Below are positions 43,087-52,650 of a stretch of 55,105 bases of DNA, in pieces. The notes under the pieces are model-generated. The model was not told the origin of the DNA, did not search any database, and saw nothing but the letters and a program-made list of their open reading frames with translations. The position numbers were made by a program, and so were the translations under genes. The stretch comes from JAAFHN01 sp031421855 (GTDB lineage: Bacteria; Pseudomonadota; Gammaproteobacteria; Burkholderiales; Burkholderiaceae_C): assembly GCA_031421855.1 (NCBI GenBank), contig JANOPN010000056.1, positions 1 to 55,105 on the forward strand, read 5' to 3'. How positions within the stretch are numbered: the stretch's first letter is position 1; each line of letters begins with the position of its first letter.

Positions 43087-44898
43087 ATGAACAAATTGAT
43101 TGCATTTTTTGACCGAGGCGCGCGCCGACTCGCCGATGTGCTGCGCCCGCTGGTCGATCACATCATGGACCGCATCGAGCACCACACGCCCACCATCAAA
43201 GCACAGACGCTGGACACGATTGCCGCAATCAAGGGCAAAGGCTACGGCGACAAGATCAGCAGCTACAACTGGCGCGAGGGTGTTTGGAAGCCCTTCGCCG
43301 CTTGGCTGACCACCGTGACTTGGAAGCGACTTTTTGTCGTCGGTGTCCTGTTTTTGATGCTGGGTGGCTTGATTTCGAGCTGCATGGAGCAAGTTTTTGG
43401 CGCGCGCAACCGCAGCGTGTCAGTCACCGAGACTGGCGACAACGAAAGCAAAAACAGCAAGCGAGGTTCGCGTGAGCGCACCGTCTCAGTCGGCGCCGAT
43501 GGCATGTTGATCACCGACAAGGAAACTGGCAGCACCATCAAAGTCAGTTTTGACGGCGTCGTCATCAAAGACAAAGGCGAGAACAAACCCACTGCAGAGG
43601 TCAATGCAACCGGCGTCATCATCACCGACCCCGAAACTGGCGAACGCACCCGACTTGGGCCAAACGGCGCGGTGCCAGAGCCTGCAGAACCCGCCGCACC
43701 CGCCGCGCCACCCAGCCCACCGGCCACATCTGTTCGCGCAGAACCGCCGGCCCCGGCCAAACCGCCAGCGCCGCCCAAAGACGCTGTGCCACCCCAAGCC
43801 CCGCCCTTACCGTCTATCGGCCCTGCAAAAGTCACCAAAAACACCGACGGCACGTACTCAATCAAGCTTGGCCCCATCAGCATCAAACTACCCAAAGAGG
43901 TCAGCGAGGCCGATGTTCGCGAAGCTGCTAAGGAGATCGAGGACGCTGCCAAAGAGGTGCGCTCAGCCCAAGACGAAGCCCTAGCCGAGGCCAAAGCTGC
44001 TGTCGAAAGCGCCAAAGCCGAGGCGGATGCAGCGCGCGAGGCGGCAAGAGAAGCCGAACAAGAAGCTGCTCAAGAAGAGCGTGAAGCCCGTGACGCGAAA
44101 AAGGCCAACAGCCGCGTCATCAGCGTCAATCGCCCCACGCGAATCGAAGACGTGATCATGCCCATGGTGTTCACCTTGCTTTTCATGGCAATTTTGGCCA
44201 AAGTCATCCTCAACACACGCTCCAAAGCCGCGGCCAAAGTCGCTGAAGCTCGCCAAGAAACCGAACGCGAGGCCTTGGAGCGCCAGTTGGTCGAAGCCAA
44301 GCTCACCACCATGCAAGCCCAAGTCGAGCCGCACTTTTTGTTCAACACCTTGGGTTCGGTCGAGTACTTGATCGAGGTTGACCCCAAGCGCGCCGCGCTC
44401 ATGCAGCGCCACTTGATCGACTATTTGCGTGCAGCCATGCCCCACATGCGCGACAACACATCCAACATGGGCCGTGAGTCACATTTGATCAAAAGCTACT
44501 TGGAGATTTTGCAATTTCGCATGGAGGAGCGCCTCGCGTTCAGCGTCGACATCCCGCCGGGTCTGCACAGCGCCGAGTTTCCGCCCATGATGTTGTTGAG
44601 TTTGGTTGAAAACTGCATCAAACACGGGTTGGAGCCCAAACCAGAAGGGGGTCGGGTCGACGTGCGAGCCGAGATTGTCGACGGTCGGCTTCGCGTGACG
44701 GTCGCCGACACCGGACTGGGCTACACACCGGGCCAAACGGCAACCAGTGGCACAGGGGTGGGTTTGACCAACATCCGCGAGCGCCTCAAGGTGCTTTACT
44801 CCGGCTTGGCCGGTTTCGATGTGCGCAACAACATCCCCCAAGGCACAGTTGCGGTCATCGAATTGCCGTATAAAGTCACGTCCAACCTCAAAACCTGA
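43087..44898 (+). CDS. LytS-type histidine kinase with long repeat-bearing periplasmic region
   Basis: A 603-residue kinase. It has a cytoplasmic N-terminus of about 80 residues, a first membrane helix (RLFVVGVLFLMLGGLISSC), a periplasmic region of about 250 residues, a second helix (VIMPMVFTLLFMAILAKVIL, about 355-376), a coiled coil, His416 in QAQVEPHFLFNTLGSVEYLI, and HATPase motifs LVENCIKHGLEPKPEGG and DTGLGYTPG. The periplasmic part has three imperfect units of about 20 residues (GADGMLITDKETGSTIK, FDGVVIKDKGENKPTAE, ATGVIITDPETGERTR), a proline/alanine linker, and an Ala/Glu coiled coil of about 75 residues. Its partner regulator follows 14 bases downstream. Confidence 0.88.
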   Translation: MNKLIAFFDRGARRLADVLRPLVDHIMDRIEHHTPTIKAQTLDTIAAIKGKGYGDKISSYNWREGVWKPFAAWLTTVTWKRLFVVGVLFLMLGGLISSCMEQVFGARNRSVSVTETGDNESKNSKRGSRERTVSVGADGMLITDKETGSTIKVSFDGVVIKDKGENKPTAEVNATGVIITDPETGERTRLGPNGAVPEPAEPAAPAAPPSPPATSVRAEPPAPAKPPAPPKDAVPPQAPPLPSIGPAKVTKNTDGTYSIKLGPISIKLPKEVSEADVREAAKEIEDAAKEVRSAQDEALAEAKAAVESAKAEADAAREAAREAEQEAAQEEREARDAKKANSRVISVNRPTRIEDVIMPMVFTLLFMAILAKVILNTRSKAAAKVAEARQETEREALERQLVEAKLTTMQAQVEPHFLFNTLGSVEYLIEVDPKRAALMQRHLIDYLRAAMPHMRDNTSNMGRESHLIKSYLEILQFRMEERLAFSVDIPPGLHSAEFPPMMLLSLVENCIKHGLEPKPEGGRVDVRAEIVDGRLRVTVADTGLGYTPGQTATSGTGVGLTNIRERLKVLYSGLAGFDVRNNIPQGTVAVIELPYKVTSNLKT

Positions 44899-44912
44899 CC
44901 GGAGTCACCGAT

Positions 44913-45710
44913 TTGCCCACCGCCATCCTTGCAGACGACGAGCGCTTGATGCGCGACCAGCTTCGCCTTCGATTGAGCGAAGTCTGGCCCGAACTTGAAA
45001 TCGTCGCTGAGGCCAAAAACGGGGCTGAAGCCGTGGAGCTGACCGCCCAACATCGACCCGATGTGGCGTTTTTGGATATCCGCATGCCCGCAATGACTGG
45101 CATCGAAGCCGCGAGCGCCATCGCCACGATTGAGGGCAAACTTCCCCAAATCGTGTTCGTCACCGCCTACGACCAATATGCGGTCGAAGCATTTGAAAAG
45201 GGTGCCGTCGACTACGTGCTCAAACCAGCGCAGTCTGAGCGGCTCGCAGCGACCACGCTGCGCGTCAAAGCGCGCTTGGCCACCGCAGCGCCCGACTTGA
45301 ATGCGCTGATCTCGCAACTCAAAGCCACCATTGGTGCGAGTTTGGGCGTATCAAGCCAGGCCTCCGATGACAGCTCCAAACCTGCACCGCTGCGCTACAT
45401 CCAAGCCACCATCGGCCAACAATTGCGCATGATTCCGGTCGATGAAGTGCTTTTTTTCACCAGCGACGAAAAATACACCCGCGTACAAACCCCCTCGGTC
45501 GAGGCGCTGATTCGCAAGCCAATCAAAGAGCTGCTCGACGAGCTAGACGGCGAGAAGTTTTGGCAAATTCACCGCTCCTCCATCGTCAACGTCGCACGCA
45601 TCGCGGGAGTGGTCAACGACGAGCGCGGACACAAGATCATCAGCATGCAGGGCCATCCGGAGAAGCTCGAAGTTTCGCGCAGCTACCTGCACTTATTTAA
45701 ACAAATGTAG
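44913..45710 (+). CDS. LytTR-family response regulator
   Basis: A 265-residue regulator. Receiver domain with AILADDERLMRDQLRLRLSE, phospho-Asp in DVAFLDIRMPAMTG and Lys in YVLKPAQSERL; C-terminal LytTR domain with DEVLFFTSDEKYTRVQTP and KFWQIHRSSIVNVARI. The start is a TTG at 44913 with GGAG eight bases before it. It is a clear paralogue of the regulator at 36411 (both have PDLNAL linkers and VFVTA.D..AV.AFE). Convergent with the next gene, the two stops abutting. Confidence 0.91.
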   Translation: MPTAILADDERLMRDQLRLRLSEVWPELEIVAEAKNGAEAVELTAQHRPDVAFLDIRMPAMTGIEAASAIATIEGKLPQIVFVTAYDQYAVEAFEKGAVDYVLKPAQSERLAATTLRVKARLATAAPDLNALISQLKATIGASLGVSSQASDDSSKPAPLRYIQATIGQQLRMIPVDEVLFFTSDEKYTRVQTPSVEALIRKPIKELLDELDGEKFWQIHRSSIVNVARIAGVVNDERGHKIISMQGHPEKLEVSRSYLHLFKQM

Positions 45711-46403
45711 CTATTTATCGTCGGCCGTCAATGCGGCAGTGCCAAACTTGTCGTGCAAAAATTTGGAGTGGCTGAGGAATGCGCTGGCATCTTGTTCGGC
45801 CAAATCGTGGTTGAGCTCGCGAACTTTGGCCTGTAACTCGTTGAGGGTCTGCACAAACGTCTCTTGCGCTGTTTTGCCGTTTGAAAGCGCCTGCCCAGAA
45901 GCATAGGCCTTTGGAATCGACAAATAGGCCCTGAGCGCGTCAGGTAAGTAACGCAGCGCAATGTGCCGTGCATGAAAGCTCTCCTCGAGCGACAGCTGCC
46001 CTTTGCTGCGCTCCCATTGATCCAACAATTCGGCCAGTTGATCGCAAAGCAGGTTGCACTGGGCCTGAAGCGGCCCGCTCAGGCGACTTTGCGGGTTGTA
46101 GTCAACCAATTGACGCACGCCCGACAGCGCCGCCGTGATGGCGGTGCGGGCGTCACCTTGGTCGTCAAACTCAAGCGCGGCGAGCGGATCGTGTTTGAGC
46201 TTCGGAAATCCGAGCCACAGGCCGCCGACTGCGAATCCGGTGCCGTAGCCCATCAAGGCCAAGACACCCGCGCCGACCGAGCCGCCCAAAACCGTGAAAC
46301 CCAAACCGCTGCCGAGCAAGGCCACGGTGGCCAAACCCAGCCCCGCCCAGTTGGCAGGCGACTGCAACAACCTGCCGATAGCCGTACTTGCTTCTTGCGC
46401 CAC
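45711..46403 (-). CDS. Membrane-anchored helical protein, possibly XpaC-like
   Basis: A 230-residue protein. An N-terminal glycine-rich membrane hairpin (NWAGLGLATVALLGSGLGFT and GAGVLALMGYGTGFAVGGLW) is followed by a helical cytoplasmic domain. HARHIALRYLPDALRAYLSI resembles the XpaC (5-bromo-4-chloroindolyl phosphate hydrolysis) family pattern, often near TelA toxic-anion proteins; that match is by eye and weak. The GTG start overlaps the upstream stop (TAGTG), so it is coupled to the VWA gene. Confidence 0.65.
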   Translation of the reverse strand: MAQEASTAIGRLLQSPANWAGLGLATVALLGSGLGFTVLGGSVGAGVLALMGYGTGFAVGGLWLGFPKLKHDPLAALEFDDQGDARTAITAALSGVRQLVDYNPQSRLSGPLQAQCNLLCDQLAELLDQWERSKGQLSLEESFHARHIALRYLPDALRAYLSIPKAYASGQALSNGKTAQETFVQTLNELQAKVRELNHDLAEQDASAFLSHSKFLHDKFGTAALTADDK

Positions 46404-48079
46404 TATTGATAGCTCCGAATGTCTTTGAATACCGAATACAGCGACGCGCTGCGCGCATCAAACACCCGCCCGCCAGTCGTGGCAACGACATCCTTCAGCG
46501 GCCCTTCTTTGGCCTCACCGATGAACACGATGAACACCGGAATGGCGCGCACGTCTTCGGGCAGCTTGGCGTAATCGAGTTTGAACTGCGCCAAATTTCG
46601 CCCTTCGGTGTTTTCGCCGTCAGTGAACGCCACCACCGAATATTGAAAATTTGGCTCGCGCAGGCGCTCCTGGTGCATGTTGGTCAGCGCCGTTAATATC
46701 GCGTCGTACAGCGCGGTTCCACCGCTCATTTTGAGGCTGTCGGCATAGTCGCGGACACTGGCCAAAACCGCTTGCTTTTTGGCGACAGGCGCGTTGGCAG
46801 GTGGCATTTCAAACTCAATCGGGCTGTGTGGCGCGCTGGCAAAACTCAGCATCCAGATTTTTTCGCGACTGGTCAGTCGCGCCGCTCTGGCCGTCAGCGA
46901 CGAGTCTTCACCCGCGATGTATTGCAAGGCCCCGACGAGTTGCCCACGCCGCCCCCCACCACTCATTGACCCACTCGTATCAAGCACAAAAGTCGACGCG
47001 ATGGGCGTGCGAAATTCGTTCAAATAGGCATCGATCAATCCATCAGCCAGCGCACGATCGGTCGAAAACGGCAGCTCAACCAGCACCGACCCAGCCGGGA
47101 ACAACCCGGCTTGCGCCTTGGCAACGTCCGAGTTCACTGGCCGGCGCAGCGTGGTTTTCGCCAACCAACTTTGTGCCGCTTCTCCTTTGAGGTAGGCCAC
47201 GACCTTCAAATAGTCGTCACGCTTGGCCTCGTTGAGCAGCATGAGCGGGTAGTCAGCCGTCGCAATACCCTCGTGCGGGTACACCAAGGTCAGTGCCTCG
47301 CGCAAGCGTCCAGACTGATTGAGCGACAACAACCAACTTTCGTAGTTGATGAAGGCGTCAATCCGGGTGCCTTGTTGCTCGATGAATTTGTCTGCCAAAT
47401 AAGTGCTGTTGTCGCCCGGCAGCTTGTAGCCTTTGACGAACTTGGCAATCGCATCTCGGCGTAAATCCGCAGACGTCAGCGCCTCAGATTTGCCTGCCGC
47501 CGATGCCACCACGCCCATGAGCGCCATGAAACCTTGGTTAGACGTGGCGGGGTTTGACAGCGCAAAGCGCAAATTGCCCTTACCCGAGGCGTTGGCAATG
47601 TCGTTCCAACTGACTTTTGCACCCGGTTGGTCCCATCCCAGCGCGGTGGCCTTGGCTTTGTTCACACCAACCACCACCGGCGACAGCATGATTTTTTCTG
47701 CCTGCTTGACCCTTGATTGGCCGCGCGCGTCAGACAACAAATATTTGGCATTGGCAAACCACGCGAAGTCGGCTTTGGCCGTGCCGTTTTGCACGGCTTC
47801 GGTGCTCTCCATGGTGCCGCCAAAGCTGAATTTGACGGCCACCCCAGTGGCCTGCGTGATCATTTGCGCCAGCGGCTCGGCGTCGCGCAAGTCGCTAGTG
47901 GCCAAGATCGTGATGGGTTCAGGCTTCGCAATCGCCGCTGGAGCCGGTGCAGTTGCCGTTGTCTTTGCGGCGGCTGGCTTTGTCGGCTCGGTGGCCTTCT
48001 TGCCGCACGCCGACAAAGCCAACACCACCCCAAGCAGCGCTCCCGCTGCGACCGATTTCAAAAAACTGCGTGTGTTCAT
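46403..48079 (-). CDS. Lipoprotein with solute-binding and VWA domains
   Basis: A 558-residue exported lipoprotein: lipobox LSAC (Cys25), then a linker, an SBP-type II domain (about 50-340: ITILATSDLRDAEPLAQMIT, FSFGGTMESTEAVQNGTAKA, DYPLMLLNEAKRDDYLKV), and a von Willebrand A domain (about 360-558) with an intact MIDAS: DTSGSMS, the Thr in SGGTALYDA and AFTDGENTEG. It may bind a ligand and a protein partner at the membrane surface; the target is unknown. It overlaps the previous SBP gene (ATGA) and the next gene (TAGTG). Confidence 0.85.
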   Translation of the reverse strand: MNTRSFLKSVAAGALLGVVLALSACGKKATEPTKPAAAKTTATAPAPAAIAKPEPITILATSDLRDAEPLAQMITQATGVAVKFSFGGTMESTEAVQNGTAKADFAWFANAKYLLSDARGQSRVKQAEKIMLSPVVVGVNKAKATALGWDQPGAKVSWNDIANASGKGNLRFALSNPATSNQGFMALMGVVASAAGKSEALTSADLRRDAIAKFVKGYKLPGDNSTYLADKFIEQQGTRIDAFINYESWLLSLNQSGRLREALTLVYPHEGIATADYPLMLLNEAKRDDYLKVVAYLKGEAAQSWLAKTTLRRPVNSDVAKAQAGLFPAGSVLVELPFSTDRALADGLIDAYLNEFRTPIASTFVLDTSGSMSGGGRRGQLVGALQYIAGEDSSLTARAARLTSREKIWMLSFASAPHSPIEFEMPPANAPVAKKQAVLASVRDYADSLKMSGGTALYDAILTALTNMHQERLREPNFQYSVVAFTDGENTEGRNLAQFKLDYAKLPEDVRAIPVFIVFIGEAKEGPLKDVVATTGGRVFDARSASLYSVFKDIRSYQ

Positions 48080-49209
48080 TGGCTCATCTCCTTGGCAACC
48101 GCGTCGATCATCTCGGCCATCACATCAAAACTAGGTGGGTCAATCACCTGCGTGATTCGCTCATCCACATTCAAACCCACGCTGCGCGCCACTTGCGCGA
48201 ACGTGGCGGTGTCGGGCGTGCGAAACCCGTAATCAATCGCGATTCGTTGCAACTCCGCATGGGTGCTGAGCAGCTCACCCAGCTTTTTGCTGCGCTCGTT
48301 CATCGCGACAAAAACGACTTTGTTGAAGATCGTGGGCTGCGGGTAGATCAGCACCATGCCGTCTCCAATTCCCTTCTTCGCCAGCGCGTAGCTCAACAGT
48401 TGGTTTTCGTACATGAAAGCAAGCGGCGCTTTGCCCATGCCGATTGACACGTAATCGTCAAAATTGCCATTAACGTAGTTTTCTTGGAACCCTTGGCGCT
48501 TGAACAACTCTGCCAGTTGCGCAGCCAGCTTTTGCGCGGTAGCCTTGTCGGTCACGACCTCATTGGCGTTCGCGGCGTAGCTCGTCAGCGCCAAGTACAT
48601 GGCCGCAGAATTGCTTTTGCGCACGTCTGTGGTTGATACCAAGATGCTTTTGTTTACCTCGTAGGCGCCCGCGCCATGCAAGTCTTTCCAGCGGCGTTTG
48701 TCGCGCATGGCTTGAGTCAGCTTGGCAAAGTCGGCATGCCAGACCTTGGCTGAAGCCTCTTTTGCCATGCCATTGGCCGCCAAAATTTTGGCAATGGGCT
48801 CCCATGATGCCATCACCATCGGCGTGTAAAACGGCGAAAACGTGCTCGAAGCAAGCTTTGCCTGCTTGGCCGCATCGGTGATTTGGTTGGCCGCGACCAC
48901 GCCAGACGGAAAGTAAAAATCATTCACCTGCCCCGGCACCACCCGCGCAGCCATGTCGCGCGAACCCACACGGGTGAACTTCATCGACACGCCGTTGTCA
49001 CGCAAAATCTTTTGCACCCGTGCATCAGCAAAATACGGCTCAACATCCAGCGCAATCACGCCCGTTAGCTCGACCGTTTGCGCAACCCCGAGCATCTTGC
49101 CCGCGGTTGAGTCCGGCAGCACAGCCGTTTTGTTAAAAGAAAACCAGCCAGCAGCAGCCAGCGCAGCAAGCAACACGGTCGTGACCGCGGTCTTAACAAG
49201 GGGTTTCAT
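48076..49209 (-). CDS. Membrane-anchored solute-binding-like protein
   Basis: A 377-residue protein with an N-terminal signal anchor (VKTAVTTVLLAALAAAGWFS) and a periplasmic type II binding-protein-like fold: VELTGVIALDVEPYFADARV, VGSRDMAARVVPGQVNDFYF, ALAFMYENQLLSYALAKKG-type (here APLAFMYENQLLSYALAKKG). No ABC permease or ATPase is nearby, so it is probably part of a sensing or stress device with the VWA lipoprotein rather than an importer. First gene of the three-gene unit. Confidence 0.75.
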   Translation of the reverse strand: MKPLVKTAVTTVLLAALAAAGWFSFNKTAVLPDSTAGKMLGVAQTVELTGVIALDVEPYFADARVQKILRDNGVSMKFTRVGSRDMAARVVPGQVNDFYFPSGVVAANQITDAAKQAKLASSTFSPFYTPMVMASWEPIAKILAANGMAKEASAKVWHADFAKLTQAMRDKRRWKDLHGAGAYEVNKSILVSTTDVRKSNSAAMYLALTSYAANANEVVTDKATAQKLAAQLAELFKRQGFQENYVNGNFDDYVSIGMGKAPLAFMYENQLLSYALAKKGIGDGMVLIYPQPTIFNKVVFVAMNERSKKLGELLSTHAELQRIAIDYGFRTPDTATFAQVARSVGLNVDERITQVIDPPSFDVMAEMIDAVAKEMSQ

Positions 49210-49471
49210 CGGTCGGGCATCCTGAGGTGATCTGGGCTGGGGCAGTTTAGCAAGTCGGCTGCAGGTGGGTTTAACCGAGATTGTTCATTGGGACGCGAAT
49301 GGGTGGCGTGGCGAGTTGCGAGTCAGTTCTGAGGCGACTGACGAGTCCAATAGCTTTGCTATTGGCGAGGAAGAGCGTCGGAAATGGCCGCAAATCGTCC
49401 GCCAACCATCGCGTAGACCGAAACCGAAGGTTTGGTCGCCCAATGGACAATCTCGGTTCAATGTCCAAGCG

Positions 49472-50098
49472 TCATCCCAGCGGACTGCCGCAAAAATCCC
49501 GCACCGAGCAAGCTCCGCACTGCGGCGACCTCGCTGTGCACACATAGCGCCCATGCAATATCAGCCAGTGATGTGAGTCAACCGCATAGTGCGGGGGTAC
49601 GCGTTTGAGCAACTTTTGTTCGACTTGCAGCGGGTTTTTGCCGGGCGCGAGGCCTGTTCGGTTGCTGACTCTGAAAATGTGCGTGTCCACCGCCATCGTG
49701 GGTTGGCCGAAGGCGACGTTCAAGACAACGTTTGCGGTTTTGCGGCCCACGCCTGGCAGGGCTTCTAGGGCTTCGCGGGTGCGGGGGACGATGCCGTTGT
49801 GCTGCGAAACCAAGATTTCGCAGGTTTGGATGAGGTGTTTGGCTTTGGAGTGGTACAAGCCAATGGTTTTGATGTGGGCCTCCAAACCCGCTAGCCCCAA
49901 GTCAAGAATGGCTTGCGGGGTGTTGGCAACTGCGTACAAGCGCCTTGTGGCTTTGTTGACGCTGACATCGGTGGCCTGGGCGCTGAGCAACACGGCGGCC
50001 AGCAGCTCAAACACGCTGGTGTAGGCCAGCTCCGTGTTGGGCATCGGGTTTGCGGCCTTGAGTGTGGCAAAAAAAGGCTCGATGTGGGCGGTCTTCAT
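49472..50098 (-). CDS. nth: Endonuclease III
   Basis: A DNA glycosylase/AP lyase removing oxidised pyrimidines, 208 residues. The helix-hairpin-helix EALPGVGRKTANVVLNVAFG carries the catalytic Lys, the catalytic Asp is in MAVDTHIFRVSNR, and the C-terminal [4Fe-4S] motif is intact: CTARSPQCGACSVRDFC (C-X6-C-X2-C-X5-C). The 262-base gap before it (49210-49471) holds nothing I can name. Divergent from the antiporter gene. Confidence 0.96.
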   Translation of the reverse strand: MKTAHIEPFFATLKAANPMPNTELAYTSVFELLAAVLLSAQATDVSVNKATRRLYAVANTPQAILDLGLAGLEAHIKTIGLYHSKAKHLIQTCEILVSQHNGIVPRTREALEALPGVGRKTANVVLNVAFGQPTMAVDTHIFRVSNRTGLAPGKNPLQVEQKLLKRVPPHYAVDSHHWLILHGRYVCTARSPQCGACSVRDFCGSPLG

Positions 50099-50160
50099 GG
50101 GGTCATTGTGCAGTTTCGCGCGGGGATAATCGAGCGCTCAACCCTTGTATTTACGCCCCG

Positions 50161-51411
50161 ATGTCTGCGAACGATTTGTCGATTCACTTCTTTATTCAAG
50201 TCGCCGCGATTTTGCTGTGTTGCCGCGGCTTTGGTTGGCTAGCGCAGCGCATGGGGCAACCCCAGGTCGTGGGAGAGATGCTCGCCGGCATTGCACTGGG
50301 TCCGTCACTTTTGGGCTACGCATTTCCCCAACTACAGACGCACCTTTTCCCCAAAGATTCGCTCAAAGTTCTGTATGTTCTGGCGCAGTTTGGCGTGGGG
50401 CTTTACATGTTTTTGGTCGGTGTGGGATTCAAGCGCAGCTTGATGGCGCAGCACGGCAAAGCGGCTGCTTCGGTGTCCGCGGCGGGCATGTTGCTGCCCT
50501 TTGCGTTTGGCGCAGGCATCGCGGCGTGGCTGGTGACGATGCCGGGACTGTTCAATGCGCGAGTGACGCCTTTTGAGGCGGCGCTGTTCATGGGTGCCGC
50601 GATGGCGATCACGGCATTTCCAATGTTGGCGCGAATCATCCACGAGCGCGGCTTGTCCGACTCGCCGATTGGTGCGCTCACGCTAACGGCGGGTGCGGTG
50701 GATGATGCGGCGGCGTGGTGTTTATTGGCCATCGTATTAGCCAGTTTTGGCGGTGGCGCGTCGGGCGCGGTCTTAGCCATCGGCGGCGGTACGGCCTACG
50801 CTGTACTGATGTTGTGGCTGGGGCCGCGCCTGCTGTCGCCATTGGCGGCGTGGTTTGATCGCGAAGGCGGTGTGCTGAGCAACGCCATGCTGAGCGTGGT
50901 GCTGGTTGCTTATGCGGTGTGTGGTTTTGCAATGGACGCCGCGGGAATTCACGCTGTATTTGGCGGATTTTTGTTGGGTGTTGTCATGCCGCGCGGCGCG
51001 TTTGCCGACAAACTGCGCGAGACGCTGGAACCGATCACGGTTGTGTTGCTGCTGCCGTTTTTCTTCACTTACTCGGGGCTCAACACGCGGCTTGACTTGG
51101 TCAACACGGCACCGCTACTCGGTGTGGCCGTGGTTGTGTTGTTGGCATCAACGCTTGGCAAGGGCGTGGCGTGTTACGGCGCGGCACGCTTTCATGGCTT
51201 TGACCACCGAAGCGCTGTGGCCGTGGGCGCGCTGATGAACGCACGCGGGTTGATGGAGTTGATCATTTTGAACATTGGCTTGCAACGGGGCGTGATCGGG
51301 CCTGAGCTGTTTTCGATCATGGTGGTGATGGCGGTCGTGACGACGCTGTTGGCTACACCAGTTTTTGAGTGGGCATTGCGCACGCGCCCAAATGCACCAC
51401 AATGGAACTAG
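50161..51411 (+). CDS. CPA2-type cation:proton antiporter
   Basis: A 416-residue inner-membrane protein of the Na+/H+ (K+/H+) exchanger family CPA2. About 12 helices; QPQVVGEMLAGIALGPSLLG, FMGAAMAITAFPMLARIIHE, TLTAGAVDDAAAWCLLAIVL (the acidic pair of the transport site) and GALMNARGLMELIILNIGL are hallmark stretches. There is no TrkA-N domain, so it is shorter than KefB/KefC. The ATG at 50161 is 62 bases from the divergent nth start. Confidence 0.92.
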   Translation: MSANDLSIHFFIQVAAILLCCRGFGWLAQRMGQPQVVGEMLAGIALGPSLLGYAFPQLQTHLFPKDSLKVLYVLAQFGVGLYMFLVGVGFKRSLMAQHGKAAASVSAAGMLLPFAFGAGIAAWLVTMPGLFNARVTPFEAALFMGAAMAITAFPMLARIIHERGLSDSPIGALTLTAGAVDDAAAWCLLAIVLASFGGGASGAVLAIGGGTAYAVLMLWLGPRLLSPLAAWFDREGGVLSNAMLSVVLVAYAVCGFAMDAAGIHAVFGGFLLGVVMPRGAFADKLRETLEPITVVLLLPFFFTYSGLNTRLDLVNTAPLLGVAVVVLLASTLGKGVACYGAARFHGFDHRSAVAVGALMNARGLMELIILNIGLQRGVIGPELFSIMVVMAVVTTLLATPVFEWALRTRPNAPQWN

Positions 51412-51451
51412 ACCCAGGTCGAGCGCCAAATTCACACCCCAATCCACCCAA

Positions 51452-52645
51452 ATGACCCACACCATGCAATTCGCCGACCGACTGAACAATGTTGAAACTT
51501 CTGCCATTCGCGAGCTGTTTAAGCTTTTAGGCAAGCCTGGAATCATCAGTTTTGCAGGCGGGTTCCCCGACGCGGCGCTGTTTGACGTTGCAGGCATTGC
51601 AGCAGCCGCGCAGGACGCGTTGAACAAAGCGCCCGGCGCTGCCTTGCAATACGGCGCGACCGAGGGCTATCAGCCGCTGCGAGAGCAAATCAGCGCGTTC
51701 ATGAGCGCAAAGGGTGCTACCGACGTTGCGCCCGAGCAGTTGATCGTGACAACCGGGAGCCAGCAGGGCCTCGATTTGCTGGGTAAGACCTTGATCAACC
51801 CCGGCGACAAGGTGATTGTCGAAGCGCCCACGTTTTTGGCAACGATTCAGTGCTTTCGGCTGTACGGCGCTGAGCTGATTTCGGCCCCAGTGGATGCGCA
51901 GGGCGTTGACCCTGAAGCGTTGGAGCGCTTGATTGCTGAGCATTCACCCAAGTTCATCTACCTGATACCGACATTTGGCAACCCCAGCGGCGCAACGCTG
52001 AGTTTGGAGCGGCGTAAGCGAATTTTGGCGTTGGCCGCCGTGCACCGGGTGCTGGTGGTTGAGGACGACCCTTACGGCGATTTGTATTTTGACGAAGCAC
52101 CTCCTTTGTCGATGCTGGCCTTGAGCGCGGGCGTGCCGGGCAGCCGCGAGTGGCTGGCGCACTGCGGCAGTTTGAGCAAGATTTTGAGTCCGGGTTTGCG
52201 CATTGGCTGGATGGTGGGCCCGGCTGAGTTGCTGGCCCGCGCCACCATGTGCAAACAGTTCAGCGATGCCCACACGAGCACCTTTGCCCAGGCCACGGCG
52301 GCCGCGTATTTGGGCAGTGGGTTGATGCCTGCGGCGCTTGCGCGGGTGCGCCCCGTGTATGCGCAGCGCGCCGCCGCAATGTGCGCCGCGCTCAAGCGGG
52401 AATTGGGCGAGCGGGTGAGCTTCAGCGCGCCAAACGGTGGGCTTTTTGTGTGGTGCCGCCTGACGGCAAGCGGTGCAGATGCCCGCGAGCTGGCTAAACG
52501 CGCGATTGATCAAGGCGTGGCGTTCGTGCCGGGTACGCCGTTTTTCGCCAACAACCCTGACCACGCGAGCTTTCGCTTGAGCTTTGCGACGGTGGATGCG
52601 GAAAAAATCGAAGCAGGCATCCAACGCTTGGCGCAGGCTCTTTGA
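51452..52645 (+). CDS. PLP-dependent aminotransferase (class I/II, 2-aminoadipate-type)
   Basis: A 397-residue fold-type I aminotransferase. It shows PGIISFAGGFPDAALF, GYQPLREQISAFMSAKG, VTTGSQQGLDLLGKTLINPG, VVEDDPYGDLYFDE and the PLP-lysine motif CGSLSKILSPGLRIGW. It is close in pattern to LysN/2-aminoadipate transaminases and to the C-terminal half of MocR regulators but has no DNA-binding domain. The ATG at 51452 or 51464 could be used; no Shine-Dalgarno is evident. The MITE lies six bases past the stop. Confidence 0.9.
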   Translation: MTHTMQFADRLNNVETSAIRELFKLLGKPGIISFAGGFPDAALFDVAGIAAAAQDALNKAPGAALQYGATEGYQPLREQISAFMSAKGATDVAPEQLIVTTGSQQGLDLLGKTLINPGDKVIVEAPTFLATIQCFRLYGAELISAPVDAQGVDPEALERLIAEHSPKFIYLIPTFGNPSGATLSLERRKRILALAAVHRVLVVEDDPYGDLYFDEAPPLSMLALSAGVPGSREWLAHCGSLSKILSPGLRIGWMVGPAELLARATMCKQFSDAHTSTFAQATAAAYLGSGLMPAALARVRPVYAQRAAAMCAALKRELGERVSFSAPNGGLFVWCRLTASGADARELAKRAIDQGVAFVPGTPFFANNPDHASFRLSFATVDAEKIEAGIQRLAQAL

Positions 52646-52650
52646 ACATC

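Noticed and set aside
49210..49471. Open frames in the gap before nth
   Set aside because: Short, overlapping frames on both strands with no ribosome binding site or recognisable protein; treated as non-coding.
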